DNA of 64,000 bases from Liolophura sinensis (GCF_032854445.1 NC_088300.1:72392984-72456983); one strand, 5' to 3'. Shown: positions 40,777 to 53,100, numbered from the stretch's first letter. The notes: generated by a model from the sequence alone, not told the origin. Numbers and translations: made by a program.

Positions 40777-40844
40777 TATATATACTGATTGATATGTCTG
40801 GCACATTCATCTCTTATTGGAGAGAGAAAACACGAACACAAAAG
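40777..40844 (+). promoter_or_regulatory. gene C core promoter and leader exon
   Basis: The TATA box tatatata is at 40,777-40,784. An initiator-like ttcatc puts the likely start at 40,809, 32 bp downstream. A leader of about 36 nt without ATG ends with the donor aaaag|gtaggt at 40,844. The segment between TATA and start (gatatgtctggcacattca) resembles the one in gene A (ttatatctgggcaatgttca). Confidence 0.65.
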
Positions 40845-41273
40845 GTAGGTAATACAGCAAAGTTTTATGTCTTCGCTATCATTTTATAATCTTTGCTCAC
40901 AAATTTCATTTCATAAAATCCAGTTTTTGTTAGCTTAAACACAAGTTATTGGCGAGAGGTTTCTCAAATCTGTACAGTGGATCACCGGGTCGTCCACCTG
41001 GTACGCTTTATCCTAGCAGAAATTCGACCTCCCCCTTTTATGGCTTTAGTCCATATAGACATATGTGGTAGGGGGCTTTTGTGGCAATTTAAATAAAACT
41101 ACTGGACATCCACAGTTTACATAGTCAACTTATCACCTTTCATAAAGAAAATTGGATGGCATAAAATCAGTTTTTTAAAAAGAAATCTTTTTTGTGAACT
41201 CCAATGATCGTATTCACACATAAGTTACATTTATCTGATGTTGTCTAAATCATTAGTTTTCTTTCTTTTTAGG

Positions 41274-43220
41274 ATGAAAACGTTTGTGCTCTTTTCCTTG
41301 GCTTTCGCCTGTCTGACTGCTCACGTGACTGCTGCTAACGAGCAGAGGCTATCGGAGCAGGTGATTATGGTCCTAACAATTATTTCATTGTTAGAGGCGC
41401 TTAGATTTCTTAATCCGCCATTCAAAACCAAAATGGCCTTCCCTAGATTTTAGCTCACGAGGTTGTCTGCTTTGAAGTCTAGTTCAGTACAATGACCTTT
41501 ATGACCTCCTCTGTATTTCCTATGGGAACTGTTTCATTGGCTGATAAATTTTCCTGTCAGGGGCCATAAATTCTCCTGCCAAAGTTGTGAACTATTAATG
41601 GGAGCGAACTCTCCTCTCACAAGCATTGTCAATGTATTATACCTACGTTAGGGAAGTGCGCCTCACTTTCGCGAGGATTGAGTATATCACTTGTGCCTGC
41701 CTGTATTGTCTTGGTGATGCCCTTAGTCTAGTTGCTGTCCGTTTTAAAGACAAACTACCAATGTTAAACCAATGTACGGTATTCAAGCTGGAGGGGTTGG
41801 CCTTCATCTATACATAGCTCATACATTTTTACGAAATATAGATTTATTAACAACGGGGGAGAAACTACTGTATATAAGGATTTTACCCCATCCAGTCAAG
41901 CGTCAGCGTGCTTGACAGGGACTGTGAAATGCCCCTGTGTTCCACCTTTGTGCCTTCCGAGTAAACCACCCACGAAACGAATGAAATCAAATAGATTTGG
42001 TCACCGGGAAGACAGTGCTGACTTCAGTGTTTTGTTGATTGGGAGGGAGACCTGGGGTGAAATGAAAGTAAGCTATTAAAGTGTGTGCCTTACACTAAAA
42101 GTAAAAACAGTGGTGAGAATATTCGGTGAAAGTTATCGGTGAGAACTGCCGGTGGAATTACCGATGGGATAGTACCCTTTGCTCATGTCAGACATTTTCT
42201 GACACTCTTCTGAGTGTCGGTCCTTGAAAAGCCTATTGGACACGTAAAAAGCCAACACGTTTACCGATTTACTGGTTTTGTTAGTGTGACTAGAACTTAT
42301 AAACAAGGGATGAACAGTTAACTTTCCAAGAGACATACGTAGAAAGCATAGAAGTTTGGACAGTTCTTTCACATTTTTGTGTGCTTCTTGTACAGTCATA
42401 CTACAATGGTGTAATAGTGCTGTTTGTTTTTAACCAGGGCGATGTGGATATAGAAACTGAGTTAGACAACAAAGTGAGATCTGTCCGGGCAACTGGAGAG
42501 GAAGGCGGTGGGGAAGAAGGCGAAGAGGGAGAAGGCGAAGAAGAAGGTGAAGAAGAAGGTGAAGAAGAAGGTGAAGAAGGCGAAAAAGAAGGTGAAGAAG
42601 AAGGCGAAGAAGCAGAAGGAGAAGAAGGACAAGAAGAAGGTGAAGAAGGCGAAAAAGAAGGTGAAGAAGAAGGTGAAGAAGGCGAACAAGAAAAAGGTGA
42701 AGAAGAAGGCGAAGAAGCAGAAGGAGAAGAAGAAGGAGAAACAGGAGGCAGCGAACCGGAAGGAACAGAGGGAACAGAAACTACAGAACTGACAGAAACG
42801 GAAGGTGGTGGTGTGGAGGAAACAGAGATATCTGGTAGAGAAAAACGACAGGCCTTGAAACCAGAAATAGCGGAGCCAGCATTGGCGAGTGGGAAAAAGC
42901 GCAGCCCTTGCACTTTACTGCGAAGATGTTTGCGAAGCAAAAAACGATCATGTAGACGTCTGAGGAATATCATCCGTCGTCGGGTGGGTGGGAAAGGCCA
43001 CAAACCGGAAGAGAAAAACCGCCAAAAACGACAAGTAGCTACGAACGAGGTGACTGCAGCGACAGGAAATTGGGCCAAATACAGAAGCCTTTGTCAAGTA
43101 TTGCAAAGATGTCTGCGAGGATACAGGCTATTCTGTCGGCCTATAATACATACCATCCGTCGTCAGATAGTTAAACCTCACAGATCTGGCAAGCCGGAAG
43201 AAAAGCCTCGTAACGCGTAA
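41274..43220 (+). CDS. gene C: precursor with acidic propeptide and two three-Cys cationic peptides
   Basis: Exons are 41,274-41,360 and 42,438-43,220 (289 aa). Acceptor cttttag|gATG, donor gagcag|gtgatt, acceptor taaccag|gg, phase 0. Residues 1-20 are a signal peptide ending HVTA, and ANEQRLSEQ follows. Residues about 49-155 are Glu/Gly repeats (EEGEEEGEE). KR at 165-166 and at 183-184 leads to peptide 1 (185-227) with Cys187, 193 and 201 (C-x5-C-x7-C). KR at 226-227 leads to peptide 2 (228-289) with Cys248, 254 and 262 at the same spacing. Both modules continue into an Arg/Ile stretch (RLRNIIRRR; RPIIHTIRRQ). Gln follows two KR sites and could cyclise. The plan fits an anionic propeptide masking cationic peptides, as in many antimicrobial precursors. 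The odd Cys number suggests dimers. No named family is recognised. Confidence 0.87.
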
Positions 43221-43339
43221 AATGTCAAATGTCTAGGAAAGTAAATGCAGAGACAAGTAGTTCATGACTCGCCTATCTCTGGAATTCAAGCGCTACTGTA
43301 TAAATGTACAGATCACTAATATATCTGTATGAAAGAAAA

Positions 43340-43345
43340 AATAAA
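43340..43345 (+). terminator. gene C polyadenylation signal
   Basis: AATAAA in gaaaaaataaatag lies 120 bp after the stop. Confidence 0.75.
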
Positions 43346-43639
43346 TAGAAGATTTCTTCCTATAATGGATTTGTGATTTTTTTTTTGTAGATTTTTACAT
43401 CAATTTTGTTACAGAGCTGTGGAAGTTTGTATGTGTCAGAGGTAGCCGTAAATAATATTTGCCTCACACGTATTTCTATTGATCTTCATAAAACCTTAAT
43501 AACAAATTGCGGATGTATTTGGTTTATTTGGCTCAGAGTTCAAAGAGTGCCTTTTTAACGTACACTATCAATAAACTACTACTGATGTAACCAAGACATT
43601 AGTGTTTAAGTTGTGGGCTTCATCGCTAAGAATATTTAA

Positions 43640-44010
43640 ATGGACAGGAACGTTTTGAGTGGTGTGGTGAGGTCGGGCAGTAACGGTAAACTAACGCCAG
43701 CTTATCTCTCACTGTTAAAACGGAAGACAATTAATTGATGTGGTGAGTGTGTGCTATAACGCCGGCAACAGCGGTAAAGCTGATGCTAACTTATCTATCA
43801 TTGTTAAAACGGAAGACAATTAATTGGGGTGGTGAGTGGGTGTTATAACGCCGGCAATAGCGATAAAGTAAATGCTAGCTTATCTCTTACTGTTAAAACG
43901 GAAGACAATTAATTGATGTGGTGAGTGTGTGCTATAAAGCCGGCAATAGCGGTAAAGCTGATGCTAAATTATCTATCACTGTTAAAACGGATGACAATTA
44001 ATTGGTGTTA
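43640..44010 (+). repeat. 89-bp tandem repeat, four units
   Basis: The anchor gttaaaacggaagacaatta occurs at 43,714, 43,803, 43,892 and 43,981, exactly 89 bp apart. Between anchors the text ggtgagtgtgtgctataacg and ccggcaacagcggtaaagct varies slightly. The array starts about 300 bp downstream of the gene C signal. Confidence 0.95.
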
Positions 44011-45310
44011 AGAGGACAATATTTGGACCATTGCAGGTAAAAGAGGTCGGGTTATCATGTACCCGACGGAGATGTTTTCTCCAAGCTCAGGTACATGACC
44101 TGCACTATGCACTATGGATTTTCCATCATAAATCAACCAGTCATTCAATTAATCAGCCTAACGAAAAAAATGGACGCACAAACGAACACACGAATATATC
44201 AACGTCTTCATGCTAACATAAAACCAACATTAAAGTGTCTTTGACAAAACCTCTTACAAACTTGTTACGTGTGGGGATGCAGGTGAAATATGTACTGAAT
44301 GTCAGTACGCTACATATAGCCTAAGGCGGTCAAGAAACTGAGCCAATATGAGAGAAAAAATGAAAACAATGCATTTTAACCATCTTCCTGTCACCAAGGT
44401 TGATACTTGCTATATACGCTTATCAATCACCGTTGCTTTACTGCACACATAAAAGTCTTCAGAAACATACTCTTTCGACAGCCAATGGTATTGCTGCCCA
44501 TTTTCAACCAGTTCTTGATCATCCCTTATAAGTGAGTGTTTCCTTGTTTCGAAGCAAGTACATGTACGTCCGGATCCAATTTATTCCTTGACGCAACCTC
44601 ATACAACAGCAATAAGCAGTGGTATTAACGGTGATCGATGTGCTTTTATTGAAATGAAAAGGCAGCGGAAAGTCCCTGTGCTATCGGGATATTTCGGGGA
44701 TGGCGAAAAGAGGTCGAAAAGCGGATCCATGTAGCCTATGTTGTTGTTGTTTCGTCACTAACTTCCGTCGAGCATAATTCACCTGAAAATGACGGTACCC
44801 CTGATAACCCTTAACACGACGATGTGCGGGGAGATATTTTTTGCCCTAACACCTCTACGTCTAGCGTGAAATAAATTTATTCCATACACCGTATACTTCT
44901 CACCTCGGCCACATCCGATGTTTCTTTTGAACTCCCGCCAGTGTCAATAACTAAGGTGGAATCTGATTGGGCCATGGATCATGTATATTTATGAAGGACG
45001 GCTCAGCGCTTTGAAGAGTTAACATGGCTCAGTAAATCAAGGTAGATGATGCCGGCCATCGCTTGATTGATTAAATGAAGATGATTTTAACGGCCTCAGA
45101 GCGAGTGTTATGTAAGCTATCAACACACGCACTCCAGTTTATAACACGCAGTGTAGTTTATATACATTTATGTTATGTTGCATTAAAAAACATAAATGGA
45201 TAGTTATTTTGTTTCCTTGTTTTTCACAAGTGGTTCCGGTAGTTAGAACGGAAACGATTAACAATAAAAAATATAATATACTGTGAAAAAAGCACCTGGA
45301 TTTTTGGAAG
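44011..45310. other. no gene recognised
   Basis: Spacer between genes C and D. No coding, RNA or repeat feature is recognised. Confidence 0.45.
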
Positions 45311-45314
45311 GAAA

Positions 45315-45385
45315 TATAAAGAGGATTACTAGCCTGACTTGTCCATTTGGTGTTCCATCGTAAACACATCACAGCGATAACAGAG
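45315..45385 (+). promoter_or_regulatory. gene D core promoter and leader exon
   Basis: The TATA box tataaag is at 45,315-45,321. A gtccat motif places a possible start at 45,345, 30 bp away. A leader of about 41 nt without ATG ends with acagag|gtaagt at 45,385, the same donor text as gene A. Confidence 0.6.
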
Positions 45386-46158
45386 GTAAGTACTGTCGTC
45401 AGTAGTGGGGGGTCACTTTTGGGTAGGATGGTATAAGTTCATTCGGGGTTAAATATTGTTTGGATGTATTGATAAATACAAAGGCAATGTACTGGACCAA
45501 TGAAATTTTGGGAAACCAGTCCCAGACTAACATATAAAAGCTGCTGAAAAAGATATTGCATAGAAGAATTTTCTGATTCACGTGGTATATCTGCCTCAGC
45601 TCAAAATAATGTAATTAATTTAATGCACCGTCATTTTCAGACTAGTTACACAATGATATATGCAGAATGTCAGTAGTTATGAAACAAATCAGCGAGGTTT
45701 ATTCAACGAAGCCAGGTCACAAGTGGACATTCACCTCTGCCACTGGTATCACCATCATCTGCCATCTGGAAGATAAATTAAAAAGTCTCAGGTAATAGAG
45801 TGACTAGCTTGCTTTTAAGCTGTCTTTGGAGCTACGTGGCAGTATCAAACACGTATTGTATTTAAATGCTTCCGAGGCAGGTGTCACTTCTTCAGCATTT
45901 TAGCTATAGCAAATGTGTTTTTCTTTAGCAGCATATTCCTATACTTATGTTTTTTTCCAGAAACACTCAGTGTTGAACTAAGGCAAAATTCTACCGACTT
46001 AAGCAATTTACTGAACTTCTCGTGAACCGGGCCAATATAGGTGCACTAATTTTTGTATCGCATACTATCGACTTTTTTTTTCGAATGCTGAACTTGCCAT
46101 GCTTTTGTAAGCTACTCATCTCAGGAAGACTAAAACTTGACTTGGTAATGTTTTCAGT

Positions 46159-47490
46159 ATGAAGACGTTGGTGCTCCTTGTCCTTGTTCTGCTTTTTCAA
46201 ACAACTCACGTGCCAGCGGCCCATGTGAGAAGGCTGTCAGATCAGGTGACTATCTTAATCATTTGTCTTAAGGTTCAGTTAGTGAAAGTAAATATGCTCA
46301 AGCTAAAAAGTATCAAGCAAAAAGACAGTTGTGTTGCTACTGGTTTTAGCAAGATGGAAAGGAAAGATGGAGAGGAAAAAAGCTCTGAAAATTGAAGAAG
46401 GCATCACTAAACAGACCACTTAAAACTATGTATAAATGTTCTTTCATTTATTGTTTTATTCAATTTTTGTGAAGAGAGTTAAAGGCGTTCAAACCTTTTA
46501 TTGATAAGGTGGTCTTTAAGGACCATACGAAAAAAGGAGATGTGACTAGAGCTCATAAAGCCCACTTTACTATTTAAATATCTGAATGCATTTCAACACT
46601 CTTACAAATCTGAAAAAGTAAATAAAAGTATTTTTACACATAGTTTTCAGTTGTCTGCATGATGAACCTTACTTCACAATTTAGCCTTCTTTTACTTTAA
46701 GTATATCTTATATTTGACGAAGTGAGTTGGTTTCACTGAACATTTTTCTGCTGCTCATGGCTAGGATTGAGCTGCATTATTATATTGTCATATTGTTGCT
46801 GAACGCTACAAAGCAGGAAATCTCTGAACACAAAGTATGAGCGATTGTATGGTGACTCACACAACTTTTACGCGTATACGTTCAGCTCTAATTAAACTTG
46901 TTGTGGAATGTACTCATATAATGTGTGCCATCTGTGTATGGAAAAGCAAATCTAAAATGAAATACTTTTGTTTCAAGACCCAAGTGACCGTGACATCATA
47001 GACGACATATGTGAATGTGACATCATTGACGACATATATGTCATTTAGAGATGAAATCTTGTGACCTTCAACAGCTATTCAACATGGTTCCACATATAGA
47101 AAGTGTGTTTATATGTCTTTTAACCAGGACACTCTGAAGACACCAGTCGTCTCGGACATTATAAGAGTTATCCGAACAGCAGAACAAGGGGGGAATGGTG
47201 AAAATGGTGGAGACAAACAGACTGGGACAGAATCCAACAGACCGGAAACAGAAGGAACCGAATCTATAGGAGTGCAAGAGAGTGGGGATAACAGTGGAAG
47301 AACAACAGTGGAGGCAAAGACCATGGTGACGTCACCACCATTGGGTAAACAGAACAAACCCCCTAGAGCGAGTTTTTGCAGTATACTGAAAGATTGTTTA
47401 AAAAGAGGCAGAGGACGGTCGTGTCTACGTATCCGGAATATCATAAAACGCAGTAAGCGGAATAACAGAAAGCCATCGAGGTACATCTGA
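46159..47490 (+). CDS. gene D: secreted precursor with one three-Cys cationic module
   Basis: Exons are 46,159-46,245 and 47,128-47,490 (149 aa). Acceptor tttcag|tATG, donor atcag|gtgact, acceptor taaccag|ga, phase 0. Residues 1-20 form a signal peptide (LVLLVLVLLFQ, ending HVPA). AHVRRLSDQ follows and parallels ANEQRLSEQ of gene C. The middle is polar, rich in Gly, Glu, Thr and Asn (TAEQGGNGENGG, then TESNRPETEGTES). The C-terminal module has Cys113, 119 and 128 (C-x5-C-x8-C). It continues into LRIRNIIKRSKR, matching peptide 1 of gene C. No KR lies just before the module, so the release site is unclear. Of the five genes, this is the closest relative of gene C. A cationic secreted peptide is likely; its role is inference. 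Confidence 0.85.
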
Positions 47491-47582
47491 AAGGTTTCAG
47501 GGCAGACGGAATGTGAGCACCAACAAAACGTTCTTGCCAACAAATGGCAAAGAAACTAAGCTGAGCTGAAGATTGTCCTGAA

Positions 47583-47588
47583 AATAAA
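47583..47588 (+). terminator. gene D polyadenylation signal
   Basis: AATAAA in gaaaataaatgatt lies 93 bp after the stop. Confidence 0.75.
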
Positions 47589-47694
47589 TGATTCAGGAAA
47601 ATCATCAGGTTTCTAAAATATATATGGCAAATAGTATAAACGTAAGACAAAAGTTTGCTGTATGCAAGTATGCTGAGTTCTTTAATAAGCGGGA

Positions 47695-47810
47695 TGGTTT
47701 GGCTGGTGTAACCGGTTTCCTTAATGTTTGCCGCCGTTGTATAAGTGAAATTATTACGGTATGGCGTAAATCTGCAATCAGATAAATATATAAATAAATA
47801 TACAAAGGAT
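47695..47810 (+). repeat. SINE family A, 5'-truncated copy
   Basis: Only the 3' part remains: aatgtttgccgccgttgt, ataagtgaaattattacgg, tggcgtaaatctgcaatcag and an ataaataaata tail. Confidence 0.8.
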
Positions 47811-48619
47811 TGCCTGCAAATATAGTACAATATAGTGTAGACTGATCAAACTCATTCAGATGTCTCCCATCTTGTTTCGACATGGGTAATACAGGCACGA
47901 ATGTGTGAACTAACAGTGTCCAATGTTGTTGTTATCTGCCATCATCCTCTCAGATCCTAGCACCAACATCATACACTGGCGATCAACTCCCTGTCACTGA
48001 TCTCCGCAAGCTCGGAGACGAAGCTGCCACGGTTACGTGTATGAAAGGACCATTCTGGGTGCTCCTGCATATATCCTTGCGTTGCAAGCCCACGTGAGTC
48101 TGGGGGTCGAAAAGCTTACAAGGTGTTCAGTGGCAAAACCGTTATTCATAAAGACGTATACAGATAAATGCCAACAGTATAAAACATATATATGAGTAAA
48201 ATATGAATTATGTCATCTACTCATACTTTTGCCCATATCTGGTGCCCTTGTCGCCCATATATTGTAGACTTACATAGTGTGGACATATAAAAAGTATTGA
48301 TTAAAATCCATATGTATTTCAATAAAAAGAAAATAAAAATACCACGACTTAATATTATATTTTTTGAAAGCTGCAAGAGCAGGAGGCATCTGTTTATTAA
48401 AACAGAGAAATAATAACATACGAATGTAAAATTCGCGGTAGTTGAATATCACTTCTCTCGAGCTGACATTTTCCGATGCACTATGTGTTTTGTTTTACCG
48501 GAAAATTAAAGGGAGCGCTTGCCCAGTTAGTACTTTAAATCGCTGGATTTGTATATCGATAGCGCCAGGTTATTTGCTTCACAAAGAAGCAGGCGTCAAA
48601 GAAGCAGACAAAGGGAGGT
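47811..48619. other. no gene recognised
   Basis: AT-rich spacer. No coding or repeat feature is recognised. Confidence 0.45.
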
Positions 48620-48970
48620 AAATACGTTAGAATAACAATTTTCAATCGCATGTGAACGAGGATTCATTAGGTGTGTGCGTACATATATTGTGTCTTGTAT
48701 CTCGTAGCAGGGCGAGCCTATTGCCGTCAAACTACTACTGTCACCGAAGTGTTATGCCGGAAGCATCAGACGTGGCACCCCCAACCAGTCATATTATACT
48801 GACACTAGGACATCCAGTCCTGTTTCCGTGTTCTAAACACTGACCAAGAATGGCAGCAACAAGAACCATTTTTAACGTGATGCGTATGACCTAACCCGGG
48901 TTTGATCCCCATATCTTCCGACCTCGAGGCGGACGGCTCTACCACTAAACCACCAAATCGGTTGCTTCAT
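48620..48970 (-). repeat. SINE family B copy, minus strand
   Basis: On the minus strand the tRNA-like head reads tggtttagtggtagagccgt, with the B box gggatcaaacccgggtt. It continues with aacaggactggatgtcctag, gtcagtataatatgactggt, ataacacttcggtgacagta and ggctcgccctgctacgagat. These match the copy in intron 1 of gene A. The head is tRNA-derived, not a working tRNA gene. Confidence 0.8.
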
Positions 48971-49194
48971 GTTGAGGCAATGAGGTTGGATGATTGGAGC
49001 GATTTCACTGAACCGAAATCCTGACAATTTGATAATACTTTATACATTGACGTGTCTGAGATAATTCTTATTGTCGTATTGCTGTACCACAAAATATCAG
49101 GGATATGTAATTCATTTTACATTGAACGTCCTGCTTAAACATTTTTTAGCGATATAACGATAAGGAGGTGTGTATGTATACATGTAATGCGTTT

Positions 49195-49335
49195 TCTTTG
49201 GGCAATGTGAGTCCATACTGTCAATGCACTGCCGCCACTGCAGTAACCAGGCATGACACACCACCGAGTCACACTGCACTGACACCAGACATGACACACC
49301 ACCGAGTAACATTGTACTGACACCGGGCCAACAAG
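49195..49335 (-). repeat. tandem copies of a SINE family B segment
   Basis: Minus-strand text gtcagtacaatgttactcgg followed by tggtgtgtcatgtctgg is repeated, then occurs a third time in degraded form. The segment equals the gtcagtataatgtgactggg block of family B. It appears to be a local amplification of one SINE domain. Confidence 0.6.
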
Positions 49336-49439
49336 TCATTTTTTTTTAACCTCTCAGTGTTAACCTCTCAGTGCCAAGCGAATCAGCAACAAGTAGCAAT
49401 AAAAGGCTTTCGTATGAACTGACCAGGGGTTTATCTCGG

Positions 49440-49645
49440 GTCACCAGACAGTGACACAGGAACTTCCCACTAAGGTTTTGAGTTCCGCACATGCTGGCTA
49501 TCTCTCTGGTCGCAGCTGAGAAGATCTTCCAGCAACCTACTCATGGTCGTGGGTTTTTCACGGGCTTAACTTGTTCCTCCCATAATGCTAACCGCCGTAA
49601 GCTCGACGTAAAACTCCAATCAAATAAATAAATAAATCACGAATT
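49440..49645 (+). repeat. SINE family A, degraded head
   Basis: The copy carries gagttccgcacatgctggct, agatcttccagcaacctact, catggtcgtgggtttttcac, cataatgctaaccgccg, gacgtaaaactccaatcaaa and an (AAAT)n tail. The head is eroded. Confidence 0.85.
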
Positions 49646-49678
49646 ATTACTACAAGATTTGGTGAGCTTCTCCTATGA

Positions 49679-49700
49679 CCCTCCCCACCCCCCCACCCCC
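49679..49700 (-). other. C-rich run, G-quadruplex pattern on minus strand
   Basis: The runs ccc-t-cccc-a-cccccccc-a-ccccc give four or more G-tracts on the opposite strand with one-base loops or tract splitting. Confidence 0.5.
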
Positions 49701-50064
49701 ATATCCTCAGGACTCACCCATGCTCACAGGCTTTTTTAGCTAAGGTAGAAATTCAATGAAACTGTTATATTATACACTTAAAACTAAGGTGTTACATTTA
49801 ACACGGTATAGGTCACGAGGAATGACTGCAATTAGAAGAGCTATCTGACCGTGAAGATTTAATGTTTCAACAATCATCAAAGTGTTCACATTCCAACTCT
49901 ATTAAAAGTGAATGAACTTTATTAATTAAAACCTTAAACCAACACTTGAGATAGAGTTAAAAACAATTTAACACTTTTAATGGAGTTAGAGTATGAACCC
50001 CTTTGAAAAAGGTTGAAACCTTCGCACTTAATAAAACAGGTCAGATACATGTATTAACACTCAT

Positions 50065-50125
50065 ATATTTAGTTTCTTGATTGGTGTTCTACGCTGTGCT
50101 CGAGAATATTTCACTTACCCTATTT
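50065..50125 (-). repeat. SINE family A 3' fragment
   Basis: The text ttgattggtgttctacgctg and cgagaatatttcacttaccc is the reverse complement of the family's 3' end. The body is absent. A similar tail stub (aaccaatcaaataaat, plus) lies near 50,757-50,773. Confidence 0.7.
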
Positions 50126-52390
50126 CTTTTAAAATTCGGGACGTCTGGTCTGCTCATTTTAGTCAAATTTAGTTAAATTTATATATTTAATTCTAGCAGA
50201 AATATTGAGTTTCGTTTTGTCTCACCTAGTTAGACAATCTAATAAAACAACATCCTCATATCCTCACAAATAAAGCGTATGAGGTGGCGCCAGATTAATT
50301 ATTATCAAGATGAAGGCAAAGGGAAGACTGGGTAAAATGCTGGGCTAGGTAAAGAATTTTCTTTCTGTCGCTTCATCTAAAGTGAAAGCGTCAGATATAT
50401 CAAGGTCAGTGGCTAATAGGAAACCAACCCTGGGTAATGTGTGATCGCTTACACATTTAATATGACCCTATTGAACATGACGATGTTGTTCATTTTTCCA
50501 AACAATAAAGATGCAGATACTTGAATGTAGCTCAGAAGTATGCACTGGAAGGACTAGATGCTATTGTTAAGTGGGTTAGATTCTGGCCTTTGTAAATTCA
50601 CAGTGCAGTCGGGCTAGCGCCCTCCCACGTGCAAAAGCGGGGACATACGCTCTGCGAATTTTTTTCAACCCAACGGGAAATACGATCCTGTCGTTATTTA
50701 AATTTGATATCTGAAGTATCGTAACTTAAAAAGCTACTTAACTACGTTAACATACAAACCAATCAAATAAATCATTGCACTAGTTGCTCTATTTCATTGC
50801 ATATTTCATAAGGTAATAAAACAACTATGCAATTGTTTTATGAAGTCATGCCTACATGTTTTAAAGAACGTTAGAATATGGAGTTTACCTAGGGCGTCAT
50901 AATGCCGTACTCGGATTCCCATTTGCCACTTTGCAGACCGCTCCCTCCATAGCCCACAAAATTTTAACAGGCTAACCCCCGTACATCTGTTAATGTACAC
51001 TTTTGTAAAAAAAAGCGACGCCTGGAATCTCACAGCGTCAAGGGCCTAGGCGGTCCTTGGACCCTCGCCTATATGTACTTGTCTGGGATAGCCGTTCCGC
51101 ATGTCTTTGTACATGTCTGTATCCGCCCACTCTAAACTCCATCAGAAAGCTGGCAGTTCGAGCACCAATACATATTTGACTATATTTGTGTTGTAAGTAC
51201 GTAGAGTGGTGGAGTGATTCGGTAGAAAAGATTGTGCCAAAATGTGCAGGATTACAATTTCATCTATGGACCTGTTTTACTCATTAAACTCTCTCAACCG
51301 TGTGTACAGCTACATAGGATCCAACTGAGAGTTTCCTTGGCTTTCGAGATGAGAACGATTTTCTCCTATATTAATAATATTCCATATTATCCTATAATAA
51401 CTCAAAAGTACAAGTTAAGATATTTTAATATCATTGTTTATGTGTTACCTCTCACGTACTACCTGAAAATGTGACGGAGGCCGAAGGCTATGCAAATATA
51501 ACGGCGTAGAAAGGAGGCCTCGTATTGATGCAATACCTCCGTTGTGGTGAAGTTCTGATTGTTCCAGAACTATATTTACTTGTTTACTCCTTTTCCCTAT
51601 TGTTAGGCGGCAATTACATTTGTCGTTTTTCACATGCAGAGAGGTAAAATGCTAAATATTTGTCCTGTAACCTGGTAGAGACGTGACTTCAGTAAGTACA
51701 GATATACCATAATAAGTCTATACACAATCAAAAAATGCCAAAAAGCTACGTTATACGTACATGTATATTCGATTATTATTCCATAAAATGACGATAAATT
51801 AAACTGAAGGAATAACAGGAAACTTCTCAGGGGAAGGCAGAAGAATCTCAGTGCTATCAAATATTTTGGGTATTTTGTGGAAATTTGAGCTAATAATCTC
51901 AACATATTTTCTGGAAATTAAGAAACATCTAAGGCGAACTGATATTTATCGCTTAATATGTTCTGATGAATTCCCAGGCAACACAAATACAAAAGGACAA
52001 TGGAATTATTAGATCGTGCACCAAGTTGCTGAAGTTCAGGCTCTCGTGGACAGTTTTGATTAGTTCAGTCGGTGTTTGTGGCGTCATAAATTGACGGAAG
52101 CACTTTAAATCGCAAGGTTTGGTGACTCATTAAGAAATGGATAGGCTACAAACACTTAAGAAGGAACCTCTTTCATAAATCACATCCTATTTTAAGCAGC
52201 CGGTCACCAGAGACAATAGGTGGAAACGAATTTTGCAAATTTTATGCTCAAATTTTAAAACTGCTTTCCTTTAAAACACTGTCTGAAAGAAAACATTTGG
52301 ACATGGCGTGACGAGAAAAAACGCCTTAAACAATAAGTGATTATATTTGACACGCTTAACATACTCTTGAGCAATTGCAGCCATGCAGTA
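50126..52390. other. no gene recognised
   Basis: AT-rich spacer between genes D and E. No gene is recognised; only the SINE tail stub at 50,757-50,773. Confidence 0.45.
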
Positions 52391-52393
52391 CGT

Positions 52394-52478
52394 TATATAA
52401 AGCGACTGCCTAGATACAGCTTTCATATATCTCTACGGCTGAATACAGTAAGCACTGAACTCCACGAACTCACCAAAG
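52394..52478 (+). promoter_or_regulatory. gene E core promoter and leader exon
   Basis: The TATA box tatataaa is at 52,394-52,401. The initiator-like tttcat places the likely start at 52,425, 31 bp downstream. A leader of about 54 nt without ATG ends with ccaaag|gtaagt at 52,478. Confidence 0.65.
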
Positions 52479-52839
52479 GTAAGTTTTGTGTCTTCTGTTT
52501 CTGTTCAGACTGGTTTCGACCGTTAAGCAAACTGCAAATATTCGTTATATTTTCATGTGTAACTGGATTGTATAGCTTCTTAAATTATGCGGGTATTTCC
52601 AGTATTAGATAGATTAATCTGTTTATTTTTATTTTCTTATTCTAACGCGATGACGAACAAACACGTGGGTAGCTTCTGTTGTTCATGTATATTCTGAACA
52701 TAGCGTTATGAACATCCAAGGTACGTTGACCGCTATGTTTTGGTAAATTAAATCAGGTCACACCAAACCGACGGCATTTGACTCCATTCAGCTCGACCGG
52801 AATCTTCTTAGTGTGGCCACTATACTCGGATGATTACCT

Positions 52840-53100
52840 CTATTTTATTTATTTATTTATTTCACTGGTATTTTACGCCGTACTGAAGAATATTTCACTT
52901 ATATCATGGAGACAAGCATTATTATGGGAGGAAACCGAACAGAGCCTGGGGGATATTCACCACCACCTGCAGGCTGCTAGCAGACCTTCCCACGTACGGC
53001 CGGAGGGGAAGCCAGCATGAACTGGGCTTGAACTTACAGCGATGAGTGAGATGCTCAAGGGTAATTGCGCCGCGCTGGCACCCCAATCACATCGGCCACG
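52840..53100 (-). repeat. SINE family A, near full-length, in gene E intron 1
   Basis: From left to right: tttatttatttatttcactg, tattttacgccgtactgaag, tatttcacttat, aagcattattatgggagg, gcagaccttcccacgtacgg and agcatgaactgggcttgaac. These are the family in reverse. The tRNA head lies near 53,030-53,095. Confidence 0.9.

Noticed and set aside
42401-43078. Minus-strand Ser/Pro-rich frame opposite gene C
   Set aside because: It is the complement of the gaagaa repeats and has no gene signals.
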